64,000 nt of DNA. It comes from Tetranychus cinnabarinus (lineage: Eukaryota > Arthropoda > Arachnida > Trombidiformes > Tetranychidae). Below are positions 25,076 through 35,131 of this stretch, piece by piece. Every line of letters starts with the position of its first letter. Within the stretch, counting starts at the first letter, position 1. The notes under the pieces were generated by a model that made no database searches, was not told the DNA's origin, and was given only the letters and a program-made list of their open reading frames with translations. The DNA is taken from NCBI GenBank assembly GCA_022266195.1, contig WHVY01000006.1, forward strand, positions 2,170,001 through 2,234,000. The letters run 5' to 3'. A program made the translations under genes and the position numbers.

Positions 25076-26116
25076 TGCTGATGATAGAGTTGATATTAAA
25101 AAGACACAATTAAAACAACAGTCACATTTATGCACAAATCGATTCAAATACTGGAAGAAAAATAGGCAGAAAATGGTAAAAATGGATTTCATGCAAATTT
25201 AGTATCTAGTTATTTGTAGAGACATGAGAACTGAGTCAGTAAGGGTGGTTAAAAAATTGCACCAACCCCCAGTTCCCGAGAAAATCGAGTTCAAAGCTGA
25301 AGCTTCGATCGTCTTTTTAGCAATTATGGAACAAGATTTTTGCATGAAACTTATTTGTCTAATGTAACTTTTGATTGCCAACCAAGAAATAAACTTATTT
25401 TTAGACACAAAAGTTTCTGTTTCTGAACAAATTGATAAGTTCGATTTTAAGTTAAACCTTCCGTATTCTGTGACCATATGTGTTAGAGGGCTGAAATATA
25501 TGATTCAAGAATGAAAATTGTCGGTACACATCATGCGTCTTTCAATTTTCACAATTTGTCGATCGTTCTCTTGATTTTGGGTTTTGACCTAAAAAGTTTG
25601 AGTCTCGTTATTACGAGATTGGTAGCTCATACCATCGTCATTCTTTGACCAAACATTAGATTTTGTTATTGGTTATAACATGATATGATTGAATACACAA
25701 TAAAGTTCGAGTTAAGTCATTTAGTAGCGAATATCATTCTTTAACATCATAAGATTTGTCTTTTCTCAACCATTTACCTTCATAAGAGCAAATAAAGCAA
25801 ATAAATGTATTAAATCGCACAACAGAAGTTATAAAATGCTATTACTTTTTGTTTTGGTTTCTTGGATCATCGGAAATTTCATTATGTTGTATTTCAGAAT
25901 AGAATCTAGTGTTTGGTCAAGGAATGGCGAATGTAAGTACTACCAGTCTCGAACTATCGAAGTTCAAACTTTTTAGACAAACGGCCAAAATCAAGAGAAC
26001 TGTCGTTTCTTTGGAAAAATTATTTATTCACTGATGTGTACAGGCAAGTTTTATAGGCTCAGAATAAGTTTCAGACTTCTAACTCATGTGGACGCAGAAT
26101 GCGGAAGGTTAAACTT
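25076..26116 (+). repeat. Left arm of 1,041 bp inverted repeat
   Basis: Every base x that I checked in this arm pairs with base 52563-x in 26447-27487. Sampling along the arm found no mismatch inside, and mismatches begin just outside both ends (25075/27488 and 26117/26446). The spacer of 330 bp (26117-26446) is itself a diverged piece of the same repeat family. Confidence 0.9.
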
Positions 26117-26446
26117 TAAACCGAACACAATTTACACAATTGTTATATTTATGCATAAATAGGCAAAAACGAGTCTAAATTACTTTCTTTGAAATCCAGA
26201 TTCTGTTAGTTTGTATGAGACATGAGAAACGAGTCCATTCATGTGATAATATAATTTCTTTGATTGACAGATGGCAAGAAATTCGAGTTCAAAGTTGAAA
26301 CTTCGATCATCATTTGTCTAATTATGAAAGCAGATCTTTTCATGAAACTTATTTGTCTGATGTAACTTTGGATGGTTAACCAGAAAATAAACTTATTGCA
26401 AGAGATAAAGTTTTCTGTTTCTGAACAAATAACTAAATTCGATTTT

Positions 26447-27487
26447 AAGTTTAACCTTCCGCATTCTGCGTCCACATGAGTTAGAAGTCTGAAACTTATT
26501 CTGAGCCTATAAAACTTGCCTGTACACATCAGTGAATAAATAATTTTTCCAAAGAAACGACAGTTCTCTTGATTTTGGCCGTTTGTCTAAAAAGTTTGAA
26601 CTTCGATAGTTCGAGACTGGTAGTACTTACATTCGCCATTCCTTGACCAAACACTAGATTCTATTCTGAAATACAACATAATGAAATTTCCGATGATCCA
26701 AGAAACCAAAACAAAAAGTAATAGCATTTTATAACTTCTGTTGTGCGATTTAATACATTTATTTGCTTTATTTGCTCTTATGAAGGTAAATGGTTGAGAA
26801 AAGACAAATCTTATGATGTTAAAGAATGATATTCGCTACTAAATGACTTAACTCGAACTTTATTGTGTATTCAATCATATCATGTTATAACCAATAACAA
26901 AATCTAATGTTTGGTCAAAGAATGACGATGGTATGAGCTACCAATCTCGTAATAACGAGACTCAAACTTTTTAGGTCAAAACCCAAAATCAAGAGAACGA
27001 TCGACAAATTGTGAAAATTGAAAGACGCATGATGTGTACCGACAATTTTCATTCTTGAATCATATATTTCAGCCCTCTAACACATATGGTCACAGAATAC
27101 GGAAGGTTTAACTTAAAATCGAACTTATCAATTTGTTCAGAAACAGAAACTTTTGTGTCTAAAAATAAGTTTATTTCTTGGTTGGCAATCAAAAGTTACA
27201 TTAGACAAATAAGTTTCATGCAAAAATCTTGTTCCATAATTGCTAAAAAGACGATCGAAGCTTCAGCTTTGAACTCGATTTTCTCGGGAACTGGGGGTTG
27301 GTGCAATTTTTTAACCACCCTTACTGACTCAGTTCTCATGTCTCTACAAATAACTAGATACTAAATTTGCATGAAATCCATTTTTACCATTTTCTGCCTA
27401 TTTTTCTTCCAGTATTTGAATCGATTTGTGCATAAATGTGACTGTTGTTTTAATTGTGTCTTTTTAATATCAACTCTATCATCAGCA
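26447..27487 (-). repeat. Right arm of 1,041 bp inverted repeat
   Basis: Reverse complement of 25076-26116. Its outer half (26980-27486) is the source of the 507 bp tandem duplication that follows. Confidence 0.9.
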
Positions 27488-28365
27488 ACCCAAAATCAAG
27501 AGAACGATCGACAAATTGTGAAAATTGAAAGACGCATGATGTGTACCGACAATTTTCATTCTTAAGTCATAGGTTTCAGGCCTCTAGCACATATGGTCAC
27601 AGAATACGGAAGGTTTAACTTAAAATCGAACTTATCAATTTGTTCAGAAACAGAAACTTTTGTGTCTAAAAATAAGTTTATTTCTTGGTTGGCAATCAAA
27701 AGTTACATTAGACAAATAAGTTTCATGCAAAAATCTTGTTCCATAATTGCTAAAAAGACGATCGAAGCTTCAGCTTTGAACTCGATTTTCTCGGGAACTG
27801 GGGGTTGGTGCAATTTTTTAACCACCCTTACTGACTCAGTTCTCATGTCTCTACAAATAACTAGATACTAAATTTGCATGAAATCCATTTTTACCATTTT
27901 CTGCCTATTTTTCTTCCAGTATTTGAATCGATTTGTGCATAAATGTGACTGTTGTTTTAATTGTGTCTTTTTAATATCAACTCTATCATCAGCAACCCAA
28001 AATCAAGAGAACGATCGACAAATTGTGAAAATTGAAAGACGCATGATGTGTACCGACAATTTTCATTCTTAAGTCATAGGTTTCAGGCCTCTAGCACATA
28101 TGGTCACAGAATACGGAAGGTTTAACTTAAAATCGAACTTATCAATTTGTTCAGAAACAGAAACTTTTATGTCTAAAAATAAGTTCATTTTCTGGTTGAT
28201 AATCAAAAGTAGCATAAGAAAAATAAGTTTCATGCAAAAATCTTGTTCCATAATTGCACAAAAGGCGATCGAAGCTTCAACTGCGAACTCGATTTTTTCA
28301 GAAACTGTGAGTCGGAGAAATTTAATAATCACACAAACGGACTCGGTTTTTCCGCTCGTACAATA
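26980..28365. repeat. 507 bp tandem duplication with diverged third copy
   Basis: Copy 1 is 26980-27486 and copy 2 is 27487-27993, offset exactly 507 bp. They are almost identical, with a handful of differences near the ttcttgaatcatatatttcag region of copy 1. Copy 3 starts at 27994, shares the copy 2 variants at its start, then diverges after about 28165 and runs on to about 28365. The copy 1/copy 2 junction coincides with the outer end of the inverted repeat. Confidence 0.88.
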
Positions 28366-28830
28366 GTGCTGCTGATGATAGTGTTGTTAATAGAAAGACA
28401 AGATTAAAACAATAGTCACATTTATGCACAAATTGATTCAAATACTTGAAGAAAAATAGTTGCAACTTTGGACTCGATTTCCTCGAGAAATATCTATGAG
28501 AGAAATCCTTGAATTGCACAAATGGTTTGGTTTTTATGTTCCTACAAACTTACAGAGTCCATATTGGAATAAATTCATTCTTACCCGTTTTTGACCATTT
28601 TCTTCAAGTATTTGTAGCAATTTAGGCATAAATGTGACAATTGTGACTTTTTACTCGAAAAACTGAAGTCTTAGATGTTAAATCGTTGGTCAATGATTGA
28701 AATAGCGAGATTGGAAATTATTTTTCGAGAAAATACGAGTTCAAAGTTGAAACTTCGATCGTCTTTTGTGCAATCATGGAAGCAGATTTTTTTACGAAGC
28801 TTATTTTACCGATTTAGCTACTGATGGCCA

Positions 28831-29286
28831 ATGCGAAAATAGTCTTGGAGTTAGTATATTTAACCTCAGAAAGATAATCTTTGATCAGATTATCCTTTAT
28901 AATATGTAAATCAATCAACTAGATTTGCATCGATTCATAATTCAATAATTTTTATTCATTTATTAGAGTAACGTTTGATACAGCTGATTGTTTGGTTTAT
29001 GGATCTAATATTTCTTATTCCAATGCTCAATGCTTACCACCAGCAAACATTTGCAATCATCACGATTTGTTATTATCATAATTTCTAGCATTGTCATTGA
29101 TAATTACGGGGTCATCTTTGTTGTTTGTTTTGATTAGCTTTAAACTGAAGGTTCAACTCAACTCATGGTAAGGTCAGTTTTGTACCTTATCAGCAATTTG
29201 GTGTATTTCATTTAAATACAACTCGCTGGCGTCTCACAAGTTGTCAGTTGATGTAAAACTTAGAAACAAACATAAACAGATTGAAA
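28831..29286. other. Upstream region of the secreted-protein gene
   Basis: Unique AT-rich DNA between the repeat array and the gene at 29287. It should hold the promoter. No other gene seen. Confidence 0.5.
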
Positions 29287-30056
29287 ATGTGTTCAATTGT
29301 GAAAATATCCATCTTCCTTGTCTTAATTGTGTCGATAAACGGAATACCAATTTCAGGGAACAATCAACTATTAAATGTAAGAAATAACACGGCCACTGTT
29401 CACGTATCAAACGGCTCAAATGGTGTACTAACACAAGGTATGTTATTTGCCAATTTTTACATGACAATAAATAACCAGTGAAATTTTCAGCCAATTTTAC
29501 GATCAATGTTTTTCCAAACTTTAAATACAATAGAATCGATCTTTGCATCTGATTAAAGCAAATGCCCAAATGATATTACCTACAAGGATATTTAGAGAAG
29601 GTGAATATTTAACTGTTTTGAGTTCTTTAATTTTATTTAGGAAACGGTGATTTTTTCTCGCAACTCCTTTCATTTTTGTTTGGCTCTGATATGTCCGATG
29701 ACTTGGATATTGGGCTAGATTATGGGACAAGAGATGATTATAACTGGGATACGAGTAGTCAAAGTGAAAAGGGTAGAAATGATTATAACTCCAATTCAGG
29801 TTCATCTGGAAACTCTGGTTCAAACAGCAATTTCGGCTCAAATGGAAACTCTGGTTCTAATGGAAACTCCGAATCAAATGGAAATTCTGGTTCAAGTGGA
29901 AACTCTGGCTATATGACACAACAGGAATGGGCTCAATACATGCAATTGATCCAAGCACTATCTCAGGAAGGTGGAGATGGTGGTGGTGGTGGTGGTGGCT
30001 TTGGTGATGCTGGGCAATTAATCAACACTGCAATGGGTATGTTGGGAGGTTTTTGA
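29287..30056 (+). CDS. Secreted Ser/Asn/Gly-rich low-complexity protein
   Basis: Two exons (29287-29437 and 29641-30056) join in phase to 188 residues. The start is the ATG at 29287; the two codons before it in frame begin with TTG. Residues 1-21 form a clear signal peptide (hydrophobic core IFLVLIVSI, then NGIPIS). An N-terminal part with three N-glycosylation sequons is followed by an acidic stretch, then about nine short repeats of the type GSNGNS/GSSGNS (roughly residues 100-140), a segment MTQQEWAQYMQLIQAL, a run of seven glycines, and a hydrophobic C-terminus ending MGMLGGF. I do not recognise a named family. The composition suggests a structural, mucus-like or silk-associated extracellular protein; that is inference from composition only. 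An aataaa lies about 100 bp past the stop. Confidence 0.75.
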
Positions 30057-31527
30057 TTGATCCTAATGAAGATCTCGAGTTAAACTGCCACATGAAACAG
30101 AAACTTCAAAATGATTTTTTATTAATGTTCTTTTTTTTGTACACAATCTATTCAATATCAATAAATGGAATGATATATTTCTTTTACAATTGATTGTCCT
30201 TATTTGATTTTTTTGTATGAATGACGATCACCAGTGTTTGGTGTCTTGCTTTAGGCTGTTTTTTATTAGCATCCAATAATATACAATTCTTGAATCCGTT
30301 GGAACAGTATTTTTAAGATTATCATTATTTATTTATTGCTCATTATCATAATACATGTACATTAATCATCTCATAATGTTTTCCCTCTTAGGCCAGAGAT
30401 AGACAATTGTTTGTTTCAAAAAGTTGAAGTTGAACTGAATACGTGAAACAGGTGAAGTTGAGCAAGATAAATTAAACTAAATTATTATCAAGTTTTCACG
30501 GCAAGTCACATTTACTTGTTACATGTTAAAATGTAGAGGATTCTAATACTCATAAAGATCTCACTTCAGATGATCTAAATTCATCTAACTGCTGAAAATG
30601 TTCAAGTTTTACCAATTGTAGCTTTATACATTTTTATTATGTTTTCCAGTTCATAATTTATGAATATCATGCCATTTCGATTCATGTTATTGCTAGACCT
30701 TTGCAAGTTTTTTTATGAATATTTATACTCCTTTCAAGTTTGGTTACAGTGAAATAAATATTATTTTACTACAAAAATAAAGGACTTGCAAGATGGATTT
30801 TGGACAACAACAAAGACTTTGTGAATGTTTCCAAAGAAAATCAACTAAATTTGAAGTTTACGTGGAATCGTTCAATCTTACAGGGGTTACAAGTTTAAGA
30901 GCAATCAAAACTCGGAAAGCTTTCAGATGAGGTAAGGGTGTAAACACGTCTAGATTGATCATTTCCCATGTTGGTATTAATAATGAAGTTTTTTCTCATA
31001 TACGTTGCATGAGTCTCTAACAGTTTCATCCATAATCATCCAGAGGGTTCATCCCACTTTTACTTGTTGTTAACTGATGGTAATTAGTCTAGAATTGTCT
31101 AATTTAGTCTATGGAAGTATTTTGTAAATCCATTCAGCTGACCTAAAGATGTGGACGAGAAGACAACATCAATTTAATACTCATATTTGTCGATGTTTAC
31201 ATAAAATGGCAAGAAACCAAACAATATTCAAGGTTTGGGTTTTTTTCAGTTTGATTTGATTCAATTTTTTAAAAATAAATAACTTTAAAAATTGAATTAA
31301 ATTGAAGATTGAAATATATGTTTGATAGGAACGAGATTATAATAAATGCTTACCGAAATGACTTTACAGATTCTGAACTTCATAATGTTGAGCTTCTTTA
31401 ATTTCCATTGCCATCATCAACAATAGGTTTTGTTTATTTATCCCGGATCTACCTTGAGTGAGTTTCTCAGTGCCGGCTGTTATCAATCACCATCCAAGTT
31501 CGTCAAATGATTACAATAATTGTGAAT
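30057..31527. other. Intergenic region
   Basis: About 1.5 kb of AT-rich DNA with no supported gene or recognised repeat. Confidence 0.5.
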
Positions 31528-32107
31528 ACAAGACTTTTAAATACGAACCGGCAAACACAATAAACTTTTTGTAATCTCGAGAATTCAATGGCGTTAGGCG
31601 TTAATATAGCTTTCTTGTAATTTTTGATGACATCAGGTTGTTTACAAATAAAATGGAGTGAATCTGCATCCAAAAGAAGAGGTAAATCAAATTCACGAGC
31701 TTTGGTAGTCAGAGAAAAAACCGTTTGAGTTAGTGCTTCATCTCGACCTAAAGGAGGTAAATAAAAGTATGATTATTGAAAAATAATAAAACGCAAAATA
31801 GAATAAATGAATGAGGAAATACTCACCTAAGCCAGATCCAATAATAAGTGTATAATATTCATAAGAACTTCTTGATCTTGGTTCTTCATTGACAAACAAC
31901 CAAAATTTTTACTTGAATTAGTTAAATCATAATGACCACAATCTACATTTTAACTGATTTGACTAATTGGCATAGTTCGTAAATAAAAGAGGTCAATTTA
32001 GACTGATCACAGTGCATTTTAATCACTCACATAATGGTTTTCCCATTATCATAACTAATAATATTCAACTTCCTCTTTGAATTTGTCAGATTGAATGAAA
32101 AAATTCA
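31528..32107 (-). pseudogene. Composite duplicate of NAXD and secreted-protein gene pieces
   Basis: Three blocks in the same order and orientation as their sources 15-16 kb away. 31528-31558 matches 46141-46171 (two mismatches in 31 bases). 31571-31850 matches 46881-47170, covering the 5' part of NAXD exon 2, its intron and the 3' end of exon 1. 31855-32107 matches 48361-48640, the first exon and promoter of the secreted-protein gene. Thus a ~2.5 kb region was copied and then lost about 0.7 kb and 1.2 kb internally, or was copied in pieces. Identity is high, about 90% or more by eye. It is non-functional: NAXD is reduced to a fragment, and in the copied first exon of the secreted-protein gene codon 2 is a stop and the splice donor is changed. 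It ends 273 bp before the ERO1 start codon. Confidence 0.85.
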
Positions 32108-32380
32108 TATTTTTTGTACAATTTGATGAGAAAAAATTAGAAAATACAATTACAAACAGTCTTGTAACGCCATCTCTGTTCTTTTCACGGGACCAGAGAA
32201 AACCAGCAGCTGTTTACTCGGTTTGTTTAGTTATGTCAAACGTGTACTTACAGCTAAATTATCTGAAATAAACAATCATGTTCCATATTTATTCCAAATC
32301 AATTCATTCTTGTTCGTGTATTTTTTGACACTTGGTGTATTATTTTTTACCCTACCTTTTTCAAAGGTATTTCCCTGATT

Positions 32381-33730
32381 ATGGTGAATTCTAACAGTCA
32401 ACGTCCCAGTGGCCAAAAGGCAATTCCTTCTAGATCTTTTAATCCAAACACTTATATTTGTTTTATATCTGTTTTATTTGTATTACTCGGATCTTATTAC
32501 ATAAAATGGATGAAAGATCAGGAAAAGGTCGAACCTCCCTTACCACAGAAGCCTGTGACGCTCAATACAAGTAAAAATACTTTTCTTGAATCATTAAAAA
32601 ATGAAGTAGTTCCATTAGATGACAACTCAAAGAAAGTTACTGTCAAGGATATTGATTTATTCAATAATGTCCATCTATGGCCTCGTCTCCATTCCATTTC
32701 TCAAATGGATTATTTCCGTTACATCAAACTCAATCTCAATCGAACATGTAGTTTATGGTCTGATGATACAAGATGCTCAATGAGGGACTGTACCATTAAA
32801 TTTTGCGAGGCATCATCACTACCTCCAGAATTAATTGCAGATGAAGAAGAGAATTGTAAAGCCACCCAGAAGTTATCTAAAATTGACGAAACTGTATCAT
32901 CGGCTCATATAGAAACCATGGATCACTTGTTTGAATGCTACGAACGAGACCAAGAGGAAGGTCAATATATTGACTTGTTATTGAACCCAGAAAGATTCAC
33001 GGGATATAAAGGCGAATCAGCTCATCGAATATGGAGATCTATTTATGAGGAAAATTGTTTCCTCAAAAGTCATCATCATAAAACTCCTTTCTCCGTAGAT
33101 AAGATGTGTTACGAGGAGCGTATTTTTTACCGTGCTATTTCAGGTCTCCATTCATCTATAAATCTTCATCTATGCTCTGCATATTTGTTCATGGATGGAA
33201 CTTTTACCTACAACCTGCAAGAATTCAATAAGAGATTTGCCGGTCATGAAGATTATATTAAAAATTTATATTTCCTTTATCTTCTAGAATTGCGAGCTCT
33301 AGATAAAATTGACAAATATTTATTAACTAAAGTCAACTGGTTGTCCAGTGGAGATCAGAATGCGACTCGTGAAGCCATCAAGAATCTCCTTGTAACTGTC
33401 CGATCATTCAAGTGGCATTTCAATGAATCGGCCATGTTTTCCCATGAACCAGCGGTTGCTCAAGAGTTTGCCCTTCATTTTCATAACATAACGACCAACA
33501 TCATGGACTGTGTTGGATGCGATAAGTGCAAATTATGGGGAAAAGTTCAAATTCACGGACTAGGTACAGCATTCAAGATACTTATAAATCAAAATGTAGA
33601 TCGGATTCATTTACATCGTCATGAAATTATTACACTTATTAACGCTTTAACTAGACACTCAACGAGTATCAAAAATCTAGAAAATTTCAATAAGCTTCTT
33701 AAAAGTCAAAAATTGTTAAATTTTTCCTGA
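32381..33730 (+). CDS. ERO1: ERO1, endoplasmic reticulum oxidoreductin
   Basis: Intronless 449-codon gene for the FAD-dependent thiol oxidase that re-oxidises protein disulfide isomerase and passes electrons to oxygen in the ER lumen. Residues 24-43 form an uncleaved-looking hydrophobic anchor. Recognisable blocks: LWPRL..ISQMDYFRYIKLNLNR, the shuttle disulfide Cys132-Cys137 (RCSMRDC), putative regulatory Cys142 and Cys159, YIDLLLNPERFTGYKG, IFYRAISGLHSSINLHL and the active-site motif CVGCDKC (Cys377, Cys380, Cys383) followed by LWGKVQIHGLGTA. The N-terminal cysteine cluster of other animal ERO1 proteins (human Cys35/37/46/48) is absent: residues 45-120 contain no cysteine. The C-terminus ends soon after the core without a KDEL-like signal, so the membrane anchor may hold it in the ER. 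Lack of introns raises the possibility of an old retrocopy. Confidence 0.94.
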   Translation: MVNSNSQRPSGQKAIPSRSFNPNTYICFISVLFVLLGSYYIKWMKDQEKVEPPLPQKPVTLNTSKNTFLESLKNEVVPLDDNSKKVTVKDIDLFNNVHLWPRLHSISQMDYFRYIKLNLNRTCSLWSDDTRCSMRDCTIKFCEASSLPPELIADEEENCKATQKLSKIDETVSSAHIETMDHLFECYERDQEEGQYIDLLLNPERFTGYKGESAHRIWRSIYEENCFLKSHHHKTPFSVDKMCYEERIFYRAISGLHSSINLHLCSAYLFMDGTFTYNLQEFNKRFAGHEDYIKNLYFLYLLELRALDKIDKYLLTKVNWLSSGDQNATREAIKNLLVTVRSFKWHFNESAMFSHEPAVAQEFALHFHNITTNIMDCVGCDKCKLWGKVQIHGLGTAFKILINQNVDRIHLHRHEIITLINALTRHSTSIKNLENFNKLLKSQKLLNFS

Positions 33731-34392
33731 AAAATTTTATTGCACATCTATTTGTTACAATCTAATACCAATCTCTCACCTTAGCTGCAAAAATTTGTTT
33801 AATTGCTTGTAACTAAGTTATAAATTATGAATTATTTTACATATAATTATTAAAAGATAAGTTATACTTTGCAATCATCTCTATATTAAAAATTGGTCTT
33901 TCACACTTATTTTTCTCACAAAATGTAGACAAATAAGAAAAAAATCTATTTCTTAGCAACAAATTCATCGATTTTTCAATCAATGAGCATTATTTGTGAT
34001 TCAGAGAGTCATTAAAATCACGAAAAAAACTGAACCTTATTTTAAAAATATAAATTGACAAAAAATTGAGAGGTGAAAAGTAATTCAATACAAAATTAAA
34101 TGATGCATTGGATTGGTGAGAGAATTGATGATTTAAATGAGTGAAAATATCTTTCCCTCAATATTCCATAAAATTTCATCATGACTTCTTTATCAACTAG
34201 AGACTAACATACAATATTTACATGAAATATGAAACTCATAATCATCTAAAATGTCTTATTAGAGAGCAATTATGTTTTGTCAATCAAGTAATTATTGGTG
34301 ATCTTTTACAGCTTTAAATAAGGCTTGGTAACTGTCATAGCAAGTTAACATTAGAGAGCAGATTTACATAATTTATAAATTGAGTGCTAAGA
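33731..34392. other. Intergenic region
   Basis: 3' flank of ERO1. AT-rich DNA with no supported gene. Confidence 0.5.
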
Positions 34393-34600
34393 TTATTTCT
34401 ATGATTAAACACAACTCCTGTGGTAAATCCTTGAAGATTGCTCGAATGGCTCATGATATGCTCGGTGGGAACGGTGGGAACGATATCTCTGATGAGTATC
34501 ATGTAATGCGCCATGTAAACAATTTAATACCAATGAAGGAACGCATGACATTCTTGCTTTGATAATAGCGAAAGCTATCATAGGAATACAGCTTTCTTTT
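34393..34600 (+). pseudogene. Glutaryl-CoA dehydrogenase C-terminal fragment
   Basis: About 70 codons matching the C-terminal region of glutaryl-CoA dehydrogenase (acyl-CoA dehydrogenase family): ISMIKHNSCGKSLKIAR, then DMLGGNG and ISDEYHVMRH. The conserved DMLGGNGISDEYHV block is broken by a small in-frame insertion produced by a repeat of the bases ggtgggaac. At about 34530 the frame shifts by one base relative to the family; the other frame then reads the family's NEGTHDI..ALI region and ends with an AIIGIQ segment. Nothing upstream matches the rest of the enzyme. This is a broken fragment, not a gene. Confidence 0.85.
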
Positions 34601-35131
34601 CAATGAATTTTAATTGGCGACTAATTTGGGAAGATTCAAATTCGCTATGTTTTTCTCTCTTCAGATCGATTCTTATTTTTATTCATTTTAGTTGAATATA
34701 GTTGTAAAAACATTACTTGAAACGAATAAAGTTCATGAATTGATTGCTAACATTTAAGCTAACTTTGATGAACTGTTGAAAAGATTATCACAGATCACAG
34801 TAATCAATTGACTAGAAATATTTATATCGAAATCTTGGTCTCGAGCGAATGAAATAATTCCTATTTAAGATTCATGAACAAAAAAATGTAAACCCTTTTC
34901 CACTCTTTTCTAAAAAAACTTGTACTATTTAATTCCGTTTGATAAGTTACCCTCTGAATCAGGGGAAAGGTTGAAGAAACATGATTTCAAAGATTGACAA
35001 AAAATTATCTAACATTTAATAAATGATGATCTATTTTTGGAAAAAGATAATCGCATCTGAGAATTATTTACACATTTTGAATATGATCATGACTTTTTAC
35101 GACTTGATAAGTTATTAAGAGAAGTTGTTTC
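34601..35131. other. Intergenic region
   Basis: Between the pseudogene scrap and the 3' end of the USP gene. No gene or recognised repeat seen. Confidence 0.5.

Larger units (their letters stand above)
23276..28830. repeat. 5.5 kb array of alternating fold-back repeats
   Basis: At least eight copies of the same family seen at 8.2-10.2 kb, placed in both orientations. Forward copies start near 23290, 23810, 25110 and 28397; reverse copies end near 25060, 27470 and 28655. Most copies carry, at one end, a block with a variant of cacatttatgcacaaatt, and at the other end the block aatcaagagaac. The word ctcgtacaatagtg is a junction seen at about 25062 and 28357. Divergence ranges from identical (1,041 bp arms) to strongly diverged (23.3-24.4 kb), so the array grew in several steps. 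No transposase or reverse transcriptase is present, so the family is non-autonomous or is satellite-like DNA. Open frames inside (for example 25199-25477 minus, 27086-27364 and 27593-27871 plus) are identical because the DNA is duplicated, not because of protein selection. Confidence 0.85.

Noticed and set aside
27086..28366. Three similar ORFs that look like a small gene family
   Set aside because: They follow from the 507 bp tandem duplication and the inverted repeat; flanking non-coding bases are equally identical.
31571..31850. Second NAXD gene
   Set aside because: Only part of exon 2, the intron and the end of exon 1 are present; the rest is replaced by an unrelated promoter block.
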